From: Limnobacter sp. SAORIC-580
Lineage (GTDB): Bacteria > Pseudomonadota > Gammaproteobacteria > Burkholderiales > Burkholderiaceae_B
Length of the DNA stretch: 64,000 nt
Assembly (NCBI RefSeq): GCF_013004065.1
Contig: NZ_CP053084.1
Span: 2,604,001-2,668,000, forward strand
Reading direction: 5' to 3'
In this document: positions 45,219 through 54,332 of the stretch, piece by piece
How positions within the stretch are numbered: the stretch's first letter is position 1
Layout of the letters: every line of letters starts with the position of its first letter
Notes under the pieces: model-generated
Seen by the model: only the letters and a program-made list of their open reading frames with translations
The model's database searches: none
Told to the model about the DNA's origin: nothing
Program-made: the position numbers and the translations under genes

Positions 45219-48068
45219 TTAAGACACCATTGTAGCAAGGCTGGCCTGTGCGCGAATCAGTTTGCGAATTTCAGGCACGCACGAACCACATTGGGTGCCG
45301 CATTTCAGGCTGCCTTGCAAACCACTAAGCAATTGGTTTTCGTCGGCGCACAGGTTTGAACCGGGACTTTTTGCACAGGCAATTGCAATGCCCGCCTGTA
45401 TGGCCTGTTCAGACACACCCACGCAGTTGCACACCATGCGCACTGCCTCGGTTTGCACGCCTGGAGGCTGGCTTGCGGGTGCGAGCAGAAAGCTGCGCAA
45501 GGGCATGACATCAAGCTGCTGGTCGAAATAATTGCGCAACCAGCCTTCTGATTCAATATTGCCAGCGAGGAACACTTTATTCAGCGTGGCAGTTTGGCCT
45601 TGTGGCGAGGTTTGAACTTTCACGCCAATGCGGCGGCGTGCGTCGGTTTTCGGGTCGGAATACACCATGACATCGCCGCCCTCGCATTCAAACAAAGCTT
45701 GCAGGCGATCAATCACTTCCTTGGCAGGTGCCTGTGCACTGGCTGCGCGAAACAGCACACCGGTCTGCTCGCGGCCCACGGGCACGCACACCGCCGCATC
45801 AAATTCGGCATACAGCGCACGGGCCTTCTGCCACAGGCCAAGCCAATGTTCACTATAGACAAACACAACCACCTGCCAGGGCAAGTGCACACGTTGAATG
45901 TTCACAGCGGAATGCTTCAGTTCCGGTTGTTTGGAATAGGGGTCGAACGCTTCAATGGTGAGCGCATTCACACCACCCACACCCGATTTGCCACCGAAAA
46001 ATTCTGGTCCCCAATGCATGGGCAACACGGCTTGGTTTCGCGCAACCGACTCATCCTCTTTCGCGCGCAAGGTGATGGTGGCGCGGCGAGACTTCACCGA
46101 CACCCAGCTTTGTGGCTTCAGGTTCAGGCGCTTGAAATCGGTCGGGTGCAAGGCGATTGCAGGCTCGGCTTCATGCGAGAAAAATTCAGCCAGAGTGCCG
46201 GTGCGGCTTGCGCCATGCCACTGGTCGCGCAAACGCCCTGTGTTCAAGCGCCATGGAAAGCGTGCATCGGCCTCTTCGGCCACAGGTTCATAATTGGCAA
46301 ATACAAACTTGGCCCTGCCTGTGGCGGTGGGATAGACCCCATCTTCGTACAGGCGGGCTTTGCCTTCAGCTACTCCCTCGGGCATGGGCCACTGTTGCGG
46401 CCCCCTTGTCTCCAACACCGAATAGCTTAAACCAGTGATGTCGAGATCACGGCCACGTGTGGTTTCGCGGTGCTCATTGAAAATTTCTTCAGTGCTGGTG
46501 TAGGGCATGAATGCGTCGGCCGTGTTGTGAAGGCGCGGGCTTTCCACACCCAGCTTTTGTAACTCCACTTCCAGCCGCCTTGCAAACTCCACCACAATTT
46601 GCCAATCGTTTTTTGAATCTGCATAGGCAGGCATGGCGGGCCGCACGCGGCTAATGCGCCTTTCGCTGTTGGTGACCGTGCCCTCTTTTTCACCCCAAGT
46701 GGTTGCTGGCAATAACACATCGGCATACTGCACAGTGGCTGGCGTTAAATAGGCATCTTGCACCACCACCAGCTCAGCGTTTTGCAAAGCACGTGCCACT
46801 TTCTGCGAATTGGGCAATGAATGCGCGGGGTTGGTACACGCCACCCAAACAGCTTTTATTTTGCCTTGCTCCAGTTGATCAAACATTTCAACTGCGCTGG
46901 CACCCGGTGTGGCACTGATTTGCTTCACACCCCAAAATGCAGCCACCTCAGCCACATGCGCTGGGTTATTCAATTCACGGTGTGCAGGCAGCAAAGTAGA
47001 CAAACCACCCACTTCACGGCCACCCATGGCATTGGGCTGGCCTGTGAGCGAAAACGGGCCTGAACCTTCTTTGCCGATTTGCCCTGTGGCCAGGTGCAAA
47101 GCAATCAGCGATGTGTTTTTGTCGGTTCCGGTGGTGGCCTGGTTCAACCCTTGGCAATACAGGGAGAGTGTCCTGTTGCTTTGGGCGAACCAGGTGGCGG
47201 CAGTCACAATGTCGCCTTCCGGAACTCCGCACACACTTGCTGCCAGCTTGGGCGTGTAATCAACCAAGCCTTTGGCCACTGCGTCGAAGCCTTCTGTGTG
47301 TTTGTTGATGTAGGCCATGTCAAGCCAACCGTTTTGCATCATCACGTGCAACATGGCGTTGAACAACATCACATCGGTGCCGGGCTGAATTTTCAAATGC
47401 AAATCAGCCATGAGCGCGGTGTCGGTTGCGCGGGGGTCGACCACAATCAATTTGTGACCGGGCTTGGCAGCGCGCGCAGCTTCAAGCCTGCGGTAAGCCA
47501 CTGGGTGCGCATACGCCATGTTGGAACCGGCGATAAACACGCAATCGGCCAGGGCCAAATCGTCGTAGTTGCAAGGTGGCGCATCAGCACCCAGCGTGCG
47601 TTTGTAACCGCTCACAGCGCTGCTCATGCACAGGCGTGAATTTGTGTCGATGTTGTTGGTGCCAATCAAACCTTTGGCAAGTTTGTTGAACACGTAATAG
47701 TCTTCGGTCAGCAATTGGCCGCTGATATAAAAGCCAACGCTGTCGGGTCCATAGGTGGAAATCAATCGCGCAAACTCGCGCGCGGTGAAATCAAGCGCGG
47801 TGTTCCAGTCGGTGGGGGCCACTTGCTGGTCGCGCTGAATGCGCAGCAAAGGCTGGCTTGCACGCACTTGCCCGTACACATTCACCGTGGCCGTTTCAGC
47901 CAGCTTGCTGCCTTTGCTGCACAGCTTGCCAAGGTTGGCCGGGTGTGTTTCGTCGCCCTTCACATCAATAATTTTTCCGCCTTGCGTGCGCACCACCACA
48001 CCACAACCCACCCCGCAATACGGGCAGGTTGTTTTGGTGTTTTGAATGGCTTGCAGCAGTTCGGTCAT
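45219..48068 (-). CDS. nasA: Assimilatory nitrate reductase, catalytic subunit
   Basis: A 949-residue cytoplasmic molybdopterin enzyme that reduces nitrate to nitrite. The N-terminal [4Fe-4S] site is Cys15, Cys18 and Cys22 (CPYCGVGCG) with a fourth Cys in LGKLCSKGS. The body carries the molybdopterin-guanine-dinucleotide domains (NTGRLRDQWHGASRTG, ALHPTDFKRL). The C-terminal 60 residues add a BFD-like [2Fe-2S] module (VCNCVGVSEQAI ... CGTQCGSCVPEIRKLI). It follows nirB and nirD, forming nirB-nirD-nasA under a shared sigma-54 promoter and leader. Confidence 0.94.
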   Translation of the reverse strand: MTELLQAIQNTKTTCPYCGVGCGVVVRTQGGKIIDVKGDETHPANLGKLCSKGSKLAETATVNVYGQVRASQPLLRIQRDQQVAPTDWNTALDFTAREFARLISTYGPDSVGFYISGQLLTEDYYVFNKLAKGLIGTNNIDTNSRLCMSSAVSGYKRTLGADAPPCNYDDLALADCVFIAGSNMAYAHPVAYRRLEAARAAKPGHKLIVVDPRATDTALMADLHLKIQPGTDVMLFNAMLHVMMQNGWLDMAYINKHTEGFDAVAKGLVDYTPKLAASVCGVPEGDIVTAATWFAQSNRTLSLYCQGLNQATTGTDKNTSLIALHLATGQIGKEGSGPFSLTGQPNAMGGREVGGLSTLLPAHRELNNPAHVAEVAAFWGVKQISATPGASAVEMFDQLEQGKIKAVWVACTNPAHSLPNSQKVARALQNAELVVVQDAYLTPATVQYADVLLPATTWGEKEGTVTNSERRISRVRPAMPAYADSKNDWQIVVEFARRLEVELQKLGVESPRLHNTADAFMPYTSTEEIFNEHRETTRGRDLDITGLSYSVLETRGPQQWPMPEGVAEGKARLYEDGVYPTATGRAKFVFANYEPVAEEADARFPWRLNTGRLRDQWHGASRTGTLAEFFSHEAEPAIALHPTDFKRLNLKPQSWVSVKSRRATITLRAKEDESVARNQAVLPMHWGPEFFGGKSGVGGVNALTIEAFDPYSKQPELKHSAVNIQRVHLPWQVVVFVYSEHWLGLWQKARALYAEFDAAVCVPVGREQTGVLFRAASAQAPAKEVIDRLQALFECEGGDVMVYSDPKTDARRRIGVKVQTSPQGQTATLNKVFLAGNIESEGWLRNYFDQQLDVMPLRSFLLAPASQPPGVQTEAVRMVCNCVGVSEQAIQAGIAIACAKSPGSNLCADENQLLSGLQGSLKCGTQCGSCVPEIRKLIRAQASLATMVS

Positions 48069-48087
48069 TGGCTTCTTTTCCGAAAAA

Positions 48088-48420
48088 TCAAATGCCGTGG
48101 TTCTTTACTTCACTGGCTTTCAAGTGCACGCGGCCATCGACCACCTGCACGGTGAACTTGGCGGTGCAACCTTCGTCGGGTTCACGTGCGCAGCCATCGG
48201 CCAAACCAATTTGCCAGTTGTGCAAAGGGCAGGTGACCGTGGTGCCGTGTACGATACCTTGGCTCAAGGGGCCTTTTTTGTGCGGGCATTCATCCAGCAG
48301 GGCAAACACCTGTTCTTCACTGTTGCGAAAAACCGCGATGTCTTGCCCTGTGGGGCGGCGCACAATGCGTGATCCCAACACGGGGATGTCTTCCACCGCG
48401 CAAATGTCAATCCATTCCAT
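48088..48420 (-). CDS. nirD: Nitrite reductase [NAD(P)H] small subunit
   Basis: A 110-residue Rieske-type protein starting MEWIDICAVEDIPVLGSRIV. The fold is that of a Rieske domain (FALLDECPHKKGPLSQGIVHGTTVTCPLHNWQIGL), and here both CPH and CPLH are present, so the cluster site looks intact. The start at 48420 is preferred because AAGGAA lies at a good distance. An in-frame ATG at 48459 overlaps the nirB stop and would give 123 residues. Partner of NirB. Confidence 0.93.
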   Translation of the reverse strand: MEWIDICAVEDIPVLGSRIVRRPTGQDIAVFRNSEEQVFALLDECPHKKGPLSQGIVHGTTVTCPLHNWQIGLADGCAREPDEGCTAKFTVQVVDGRVHLKASEVKNHGI

Positions 48421-48458
48421 TTGAATTTCCTTCTGTTCCTCAAGTAGTGATGCCGACA

Positions 48459-50909
48459 TTAGACCACCTCCGCCAGCTTGATTGGAATGAACTGGCGCAA
48501 ATCAACCTGCGCTTCTTTGGGCTTGTGCCATGGGTCTTCTTCAATGGCCAGTGCTGCTTGCAGTTCGGTCCACAAGGCGTTGCGATTGGCGACATCATCG
48601 ACCACGCGGGCCTTGGCGTGCTCAAGACCCACGCGCTCGAGGTAATGCACCGTGCGCTCCAGATACCAGCCTTCTTTGCGGTACAACTGCAGGAATGCAC
48701 CACTCACTGCCATCACTTCATCGGAAGTTTTAACGCGGCACAAGAACTGGGCCACTTCGGTTTTAATGCCACCATTGCCGCCCACATAAATTTCCCAACC
48801 AGAATCCACTCCAATCACACCGACATCTTTGATGCCGCTCTCAGCGCAGTTTCGCGGGCAACCCGACACAGCCAGTTTCACCTTGTGGGGTGCATACATT
48901 TTGAACAAACCACGTTCAAGATCTTTGCCCATTTGCGTGCTGTCTTGCGTGCCAAAGCGGCACCATTCGCTTCCCACACAGGTTTTTACTGTGCGCAAAC
49001 CTTTGGCATAAGCGTGACCGCTGGGCATGTCGAGGTCTTTCCACACGTCTTGCAAATCTTCTTTTTTCACACCCAGCAAATCGATGCGCTGGCCACCTGT
49101 TACCTTCACAGTGGGAATGTTGTACTTGTCGACCACATCAGCGATGCGGCGCAGTTCAGCGGCGGTTGTTTCACCACCCCACATGCGTGGCACCACCGAA
49201 TAGGTTTTGTCTTTTTGAATATTGGCATGTGCGCGTTCATTGATGAAGCGGCTTTGTGGATCGTCCACTGCCTCGCCGGGCCAGGAGCTGATGAGGTAAT
49301 AATTCACAGCCGGCCGACAACTCGCACAGCCATTGGGCGTGCGCCAGTTCATGGTCGCGAACACTTCTTCCTTGGTGGTCAAGTGATGCTTGAAAATTGC
49401 ATCGCGAACCACTTGGTGGCCGTGGTCTGTACAGCCACACATGGGTTTTGTTTTCGGCGTGGCGGAATAATCAGCGCCCGCCGTGCTCATCAAAATCTGT
49501 TCACACAAACCTGTGCATGAACCGCAGCTTGCGCTGGCCTTGGTGTGCTTGCGCACTTCTTCAATGGTGAACAAACCTTTGGTTTTAATTGCCTGAACAA
49601 TAGTGCCTTTGCACACACCGTTGCAACCGCACACTTCATCCGTGTCGGCCATTTTGCTGGCTTGGTTTTGCCCTTCATGGCCAGTGTCGCCAATGTTGTT
49701 CTGGCCGAACATCAGCTTCTCGCGAATTTCCTTGATGGCCTTGCCTTCACGCATCAACTTGAAATACCAGGAACCATCTACCGTGTCGCCGTACAGGCAG
49801 GCGCCAACCAGTTTGTCTTCTTTAATAACCAGCTTTTTGTACACGCCACCAATGGGATCGGAAAGCAGCAATTCCTCGCAACCTTCACCACCCATGAAGT
49901 TGCCAGCAGAGAACAAATCAACGCCAGTCACTTTCAATTTGGTGGAGGTAACAGACCCCTCATAGCGGCCAATGCCAAACTGCGCGAGGTGGTTGGCACA
50001 CACTTTGGCTTGCTCAAACAAAGGGGCCACCAAACCGTAAGCAATACCACGGTGGCTGGCACATTCGCCCACAGAATAAATTTTGGGGTCGGTGATGGTT
50101 TGCATGGTGTCGCTAACCACCACACCACGATTGCACAGCAGGCCGCTGCTGGCGGCAAGCTTGTCGTTCGGGCGAATACCCACCGCCATCACGACCAAAT
50201 CAGCATCGTGAATTTCACCATCGGCAAATTCAATTTGTGCAACACGGCCATCGGGCCCGGCATGCAAAGCCTTGGTGTTTTTCGCGAGTAAAAATTTGAG
50301 CCCTTTGGCTTCCAGGCTTTTCTGCAACAGGCCCGCTGCAGTGGGGTCAAGCTGGCGTTCCATTAACCAGGTGGGCAAATGCACCACGCTTACGTCCATG
50401 CCCTGAATGGCCAGACCGTTTGCGGCCTCAAGGCCCAGCAGGCCGCCACCGATTACGATTGCTTTCTTGTAATGCTTTGCAGCTTCCAGCATGGCTTCGG
50501 TGTCTGCAATGTCGCGATAGCCGATCACGCCGGGCAAGGTTGAGCCGGGCACTGGCAAAATGAAGGAATTGGAGCCTGTGGCCAACAGCAAGCGGTCGTA
50601 TGGCGCAGCAGTGCCGTCGGCACATTTCACCACGCGTTTCACACGATCGATCTCAGTGACCTCTCGACCCACGTGCAGGGTGATGTTGTTGCTGGTGTAC
50701 CAGTCCCAATCATTGAGCACGATTTCTTCGAACTTCTGCTCTCCAGCCAATACCGGCGAAAGCATGATCCGATTGTAATTGGGATGCGGTTCTGCGCCAA
50801 ACACGGTAATTTCATACAGCTCGGGGGCAAGCTTTATTAGCTCCTCAACCACCCGGATACCGGCCATGCCGTTACCAATCACCACCAGCTTCTGTTTTTT
50901 GACGGACAT
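48459..50909 (-). CDS. nirB: Nitrite reductase [NAD(P)H] large subunit
   Basis: An 816-residue protein reducing nitrite to ammonium. It has an N-terminal FAD/NAD-binding part (VVIGNGMAGIRVVEEL, AIVIGGGLLGLEAANGLA), then two BFD-like [2Fe-2S] modules (CGCNGVCKG with SCGSCTGLC; CGCTDHG with CASCRPAVNYY). The C-terminal siroheme/[4Fe-4S] sulfite-nitrite reductase domain contains TCVGSEWCRFG and SGCPRNCAES. The likely start is MSVKKQK at 50909, two codons after another ATG. First gene of the nitrate operon, behind a 150-nt regulatory leader. Confidence 0.94.
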   Translation of the reverse strand: MSVKKQKLVVIGNGMAGIRVVEELIKLAPELYEITVFGAEPHPNYNRIMLSPVLAGEQKFEEIVLNDWDWYTSNNITLHVGREVTEIDRVKRVVKCADGTAAPYDRLLLATGSNSFILPVPGSTLPGVIGYRDIADTEAMLEAAKHYKKAIVIGGGLLGLEAANGLAIQGMDVSVVHLPTWLMERQLDPTAAGLLQKSLEAKGLKFLLAKNTKALHAGPDGRVAQIEFADGEIHDADLVVMAVGIRPNDKLAASSGLLCNRGVVVSDTMQTITDPKIYSVGECASHRGIAYGLVAPLFEQAKVCANHLAQFGIGRYEGSVTSTKLKVTGVDLFSAGNFMGGEGCEELLLSDPIGGVYKKLVIKEDKLVGACLYGDTVDGSWYFKLMREGKAIKEIREKLMFGQNNIGDTGHEGQNQASKMADTDEVCGCNGVCKGTIVQAIKTKGLFTIEEVRKHTKASASCGSCTGLCEQILMSTAGADYSATPKTKPMCGCTDHGHQVVRDAIFKHHLTTKEEVFATMNWRTPNGCASCRPAVNYYLISSWPGEAVDDPQSRFINERAHANIQKDKTYSVVPRMWGGETTAAELRRIADVVDKYNIPTVKVTGGQRIDLLGVKKEDLQDVWKDLDMPSGHAYAKGLRTVKTCVGSEWCRFGTQDSTQMGKDLERGLFKMYAPHKVKLAVSGCPRNCAESGIKDVGVIGVDSGWEIYVGGNGGIKTEVAQFLCRVKTSDEVMAVSGAFLQLYRKEGWYLERTVHYLERVGLEHAKARVVDDVANRNALWTELQAALAIEEDPWHKPKEAQVDLRQFIPIKLAEVV

Positions 50910-50935
50910 CAGCATATATTCAATCCCAATTTACC

Positions 50936-51055
50936 AAAAAAAAACGGCCCCCGGCTGCACGAAGCAGCACGGACGCCGTTGTCCAACTCCCGTGGTCACT
51001 TTCGTAACCGTGGGAGACCTGTCAATCCACCTGCAGATCGCCGCCGTTGACGACC
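50936..51055 (-). promoter_or_regulatory. ANTAR-type antitermination leader with intrinsic terminator upstream of nirB
   Basis: Hairpin P1 (51036-51055) has seven pairs (two G-U) around the hexaloop AACGGC. Hairpin P2 (50971-50984) is GGAC/GTCC around the same hexaloop AACGGC. Both loops have A at position 1 and G at position 4, the ANTAR rule. P2 overlaps the 5' side of an intrinsic terminator (50944-50979) followed by nine T (50943-50936). A third hairpin (50987-51016) lies between. Binding of NasT, encoded at 60827, would favour P2 and prevent termination. The gap 50916-51210 holds no gene. Confidence 0.8.
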
Positions 51056-51069
51056 TACGCCCCTATCAA

Positions 51070-51085
51070 TGCAAGGGGCGTGCCA
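51070..51085 (-). promoter_or_regulatory. Sigma-54 (RpoN) promoter of the nirBD-nasA operon
   Basis: On the minus strand the sequence reads TGGCACG-CCCC-TTGCA, a near-perfect -24/-12 element with the GG and GC exactly 10 bp apart between them. Predicted transcription start is near 51059, only a few bases before hairpin P1. A 17-bp palindrome (TGTGGT, 5 nt, ACCACA; 51096-51112) lies just upstream of the -24 element. Confidence 0.85.
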
Positions 51086-51158
51086 GCCGATTCAATGTGG
51101 TTTTGCACCACAAAGAGGCTGATTCCGGTGAAATGGGGGAGTATTGGACGGGCTGGCT

Positions 51159-51175
51159 GGCACCCAACTAGTGCA
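51159..51175 (-). promoter_or_regulatory. NtrC-like binding site
   Basis: TGCACTAGTTGGGTGCC on the minus strand fits TGCAC-N7-GTGC, the shape of NtrC sites. Its centre is about 108 bp upstream of the predicted sigma-54 start, the usual enhancer distance. Confidence 0.55.
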
Positions 51176-51205
51176 GCGCACCATTCTGTGTAGAACAGTG
51201 CGCTG
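51174..51205 (-). terminator. Hairpin after the S15-type lipoprotein gene
   Basis: CAGCGCAC (51174-51181) pairs with GTGCGCTG (51198-51205), and the inner bases can extend the stem. It starts six bases after the stop codon of the upstream minus-strand gene. No T-run follows, so it may stabilise the mRNA 3' end rather than terminate. Confidence 0.45.
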
Positions 51206-51210
51206 GTTTG

Positions 51211-53103
51211 TTACAGCGTACAAAAACCGGTTGGGTCTTGAACTTGATTGGGTAAGGCCACGCTGGCACTGACTGTAACAGGCACGGGCAAGCGGTTGAA
51301 ACTACTGACAAAAACAGGGTTGTAGCCCTGAATGGTCAAGGTGAGCGAATCGCCTTCCAACAATTGAACCGAGATACCCGGCAACTCGATTGCTTTCTCG
51401 CCATAGCCTTTCAACGGCGTAATTTGATCGTGCAACACGGTTTGGGTACCATCGGCACGCTTCAAACCCAACCCCACGTACACAATGGGCGCCTCCGGCG
51501 AAGCCGGGCCAACTGGCTCTACTTTCACAGTGGCTTTGGGCGTGCCCACGAAACAACCGGGCAAGTTCGCATTGTTCAATTCAACATACACGGGTTGGGC
51601 CAACTGCGCTGCCTGTGTTGAGGTTAAACCAGAAAACAGACCTGCCACGCCCGCCGCCACCTGCGTGGGTGCAGTAAACGCCGAGGCTGCGCGCACACCT
51701 TCCAGTTTTGGGCGGTTGGATGAATTGGACTTCACCTCAACTGCGGTGGGGTCATTTCTGCTGTCTTCAAGAACTGAAGCAATTTCGGGCAAGGGCACTG
51801 GGTCGAACCCCAGGTAATCCGCAGACCTGGATTGCCTGCCGCCCACCAAATGCTGGGCGAGGAACTGGAACATCATGTTTTTCAGCGGAATAACGCAACG
51901 GCCTGTTTCAGCATCCCAGTTGGCGGCGGGGCAGGTATTGCGTGTGGTTTTCAGCCAGATGAGGCTTTCATTGAAGGCGTATTTGGCGCCTGTGCCTTCC
52001 AGCGCCATATTGGGGTCTTGCTGCACGCCCAAAGCATTGAGCAAGTGCCCGTATTTGACGAACAACAATTTCGCATCGGCATTCACCTTGCGATAGCACT
52101 CAAAGTTTTGAATTGCTTCGTTCAGGTTAAACAACACATCAGTAGCACCTTGAATAAAAAAGGCAGGCACATCTGATTTCAGGTTCATGCCTCTGGGCAA
52201 GTTTGCAGACAAGTCGCAGTAGGAAACGGAGCCTTGCGAGCCCAATCGTTTTGCGATTTCCTCGGACACCACACCGGTGGTGTTGGCCTGCGCCAAACCC
52301 TCAAACAGGAAAGGATCGTAGCGCCCACGGTTGCTTTGCAAACCACCGGCCACCAAACCGTTGAGGTACGTGGTTTTGGGCACACCACCGGGGTTCAGGC
52401 TGTAGCGCAAGTCGTACCAGGTGCCGTTGGGCACCATGGCATCAATTCGGGGATCAAGCCCGCTGCCAATCAGTTGAAAAGCACCACCATAACTGCGACC
52501 AATGGTGCCGACCACCGGGTTCAATGTCCCGGCCTTGCTGCGGTAACCCAGATTGGGCAAATTGGCTTCGGCCCAATCCAGAATGGTTTTTAAGTCTTTG
52601 CCCTCAAAATCAGGATCAAGAATAGTGACATTGCCACCGGTGTCGCCGTGACCGCGCTGATCATAAGAAATCACGTACCAGCCTGCACGCCCGGCGATCG
52701 GTTCTTTTTCGTTGTAGGCCACTTGCAGAGTGTCTACACCAATTTCGGAGGTTTGTTGGGCCTCGTCGAAATCAAGCGTTGCAGCGCGGTTGCCGCCAAA
52801 GCCGTGGGAGTGCAACAACAGGGGAGTAGCCTCGCCCGCATCCAACTCCGGAAAATAGACAGTTAACGCCAAATCTGTGCCGTCAAATGCCGGGATGACG
52901 ACCTGCTCAACACGTGCGGCATGGCCTGTAGCCGTTTGCTGGCTTTTGACCCGCAACGGCATTTCAGTTTCAGAAGGGCTAAGGCCACCACCGCCGCTTG
53001 AGCCTGTATTGCCAACCCTTGCCTGGTCAGTTTCCGACAGGCAACCCGCAAGCCCAACTACCAACAGCAGTGGCCCCAGCAGTCTGCTTACACTGATCAA
53101 CAT
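51211..53103 (-). CDS. Lipoprotein alpha/beta hydrolase (CocE/X-Pro dipeptidyl peptidase S15-like)
   Basis: A 630-residue exported lipoprotein (VVGLAGC lipobox, Cys near residue 21). The S15/CocE alpha/beta-hydrolase domain follows: oxyanion-side LLLHSHGFGGNRA, then YDQRGHGDTGG, and the nucleophile elbow GTIGRSYGGAFQ. The C-terminal 180 residues form a beta-rich domain. Relatives cleave acyl or prolyl bonds; the substrate is unknown. It stands alone, divergent from tsaD. Confidence 0.8.
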   Translation of the reverse strand: MLISVSRLLGPLLLVVGLAGCLSETDQARVGNTGSSGGGGLSPSETEMPLRVKSQQTATGHAARVEQVVIPAFDGTDLALTVYFPELDAGEATPLLLHSHGFGGNRAATLDFDEAQQTSEIGVDTLQVAYNEKEPIAGRAGWYVISYDQRGHGDTGGNVTILDPDFEGKDLKTILDWAEANLPNLGYRSKAGTLNPVVGTIGRSYGGAFQLIGSGLDPRIDAMVPNGTWYDLRYSLNPGGVPKTTYLNGLVAGGLQSNRGRYDPFLFEGLAQANTTGVVSEEIAKRLGSQGSVSYCDLSANLPRGMNLKSDVPAFFIQGATDVLFNLNEAIQNFECYRKVNADAKLLFVKYGHLLNALGVQQDPNMALEGTGAKYAFNESLIWLKTTRNTCPAANWDAETGRCVIPLKNMMFQFLAQHLVGGRQSRSADYLGFDPVPLPEIASVLEDSRNDPTAVEVKSNSSNRPKLEGVRAASAFTAPTQVAAGVAGLFSGLTSTQAAQLAQPVYVELNNANLPGCFVGTPKATVKVEPVGPASPEAPIVYVGLGLKRADGTQTVLHDQITPLKGYGEKAIELPGISVQLLEGDSLTLTIQGYNPVFVSSFNRLPVPVTVSASVALPNQVQDPTGFCTL

Positions 53104-53219
53104 TAAGTGTCTCCGATTTGTAATGTTTTGACTATTACTAGCACTTGAAGCCTTTCAGATTCAATTGCTTATCGAAGCCACGCTAAAATAAAGAGTTGAT
53201 TCCATTCTGGCCGCCTGAA

Positions 53220-54299
53220 GTGACTTCTGCTGCAAATTCTCCGAAAATCGTGCTTGGTTTTGAAAGCTCCTGTGACGAAACTGGCGTAGCACTGTGCACC
53301 ACCGATGGCCGCATTCTTGGGCAAGCACTGTATTCTCAAATTGCAATGCACAAGGACTACGGCGGCGTGGTGCCCGAACTGGCTTCACGCGATCACATTC
53401 GCCGCCTGATTCCGCTGATGGATGAAACCTTTGAACAGGCCGGCATTGCCTTACAGGATGTTGATGCCATCGCCGTAACCACAGGCCCCGGTTTGCCAGG
53501 CGCGCTGATGGCAGGTTGCGCCTTTGCCTACAGCCTGGCGATGGGTTTGAACTTGCCTGTAATTCCTGTGCACCACCTGGAGGGGCACTTGCTGTCACCT
53601 TTGCTTTCTTCGAACCCACCTGCCTTTCCTTTCACCGCGCTGTTGGTCAGTGGCGGGCACACGCAACTGATGGGTGTGGAAGGCCTGGGACGTTACGCCC
53701 TGCTGGGTGAAACGTTGGACGATGCGGCTGGCGAAGCGTTTGACAAAACCGCAAAAATGATCGGCCTGCCTTACCCAGGTGGCCCGGCATTATCAAGACT
53801 GGCAGAAAGTGGAAATGCGGAACGCTTCAAACTGCCCCGGCCCATGCTGCACAGTGGCGATTTCATGTTCAGTTTTTCTGGCCTTAAAACCGCAGTACTG
53901 ACCACCGCCATGAAACTGGCAGGGGTTAGCCAACCTTCTGAAACCATGGTGATCAGCGACACCAACAAAACTGACCTCGCAGCCAGTTTTCAAGCGGCCA
54001 TTGTGGAAACCCTGGTGAAGAAAGCCTTGGCAGCTTGCCTACAGCAAGACCACAAGCGCTTGGTTGTGGCCGGTGGCGTGGGTGCCAATCAATTGCTAAG
54101 AGAACAATTGGTGAAAGCGGCGCGCAAACGTGGTGTGGAGGTTTACTTCCCCGAGCTAAGCTTGTGCACCGACAATGGTGCGATGATTGCTTTTGCAGGT
54201 GCCATGCAACTGGCCATGAACCCAGCGCTGCTGGATGCGCGGGATTACGGCATGCGCACTCGCCCCAGGTGCGAACTGGCCACCCCGATGGAAATTTAA
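53220..54299 (+). CDS. tsaD: tRNA N6-adenosine threonylcarbamoyltransferase
   Basis: A 359-residue ASKHA-family protein that transfers threonylcarbamoyl to A37 of ANN-decoding tRNAs. Diagnostic blocks are [26 protein letters not shown], the metal-site [22 protein letters not shown] and [13 protein letters not shown]. The start is chosen at GTG 53220, since the family begins a few residues before VLG.ESSCDET. TTG at 53196 is possible and would make the mRNA nearly leaderless, given TAAAAT at 53183-53188. The stop codon lies in a 13-bp tandem duplication. Confidence 0.95.
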   Translation: MTSAANSPKIVLGFESSCDETGVALCTTDGRILGQALYSQIAMHKDYGGVVPELASRDHIRRLIPLMDETFEQAGIALQDVDAIAVTTGPGLPGALMAGCAFAYSLAMGLNLPVIPVHHLEGHLLSPLLSSNPPAFPFTALLVSGGHTQLMGVEGLGRYALLGETLDDAAGEAFDKTAKMIGLPYPGGPALSRLAESGNAERFKLPRPMLHSGDFMFSFSGLKTAVLTTAMKLAGVSQPSETMVISDTNKTDLAASFQAAIVETLVKKALAACLQQDHKRLVVAGGVGANQLLREQLVKAARKRGVEVYFPELSLCTDNGAMIAFAGAMQLAMNPALLDARDYGMRTRPRCELATPMEI

Positions 54300-54313
54300 A
54301 ATGGAAATTTAAA
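54288..54313 (+). repeat. Perfect 13-bp tandem duplication across the tsaD stop codon
   Basis: ATGGAAATTTAAA occurs at 54288-54300 and again at 54301-54313. The first copy contains the last three codons and the stop of tsaD; the second repeats them outside the gene. Confidence 0.9.
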
Positions 54314-54332
54314 TTGAACCCATCGACAGCAA

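Noticed and set aside
48369..49520. Open frame of 383 codons opposite nirB/nirD
   Set aside because: Shadow of conserved NirB; Cys/His richness reflects the opposite strand.
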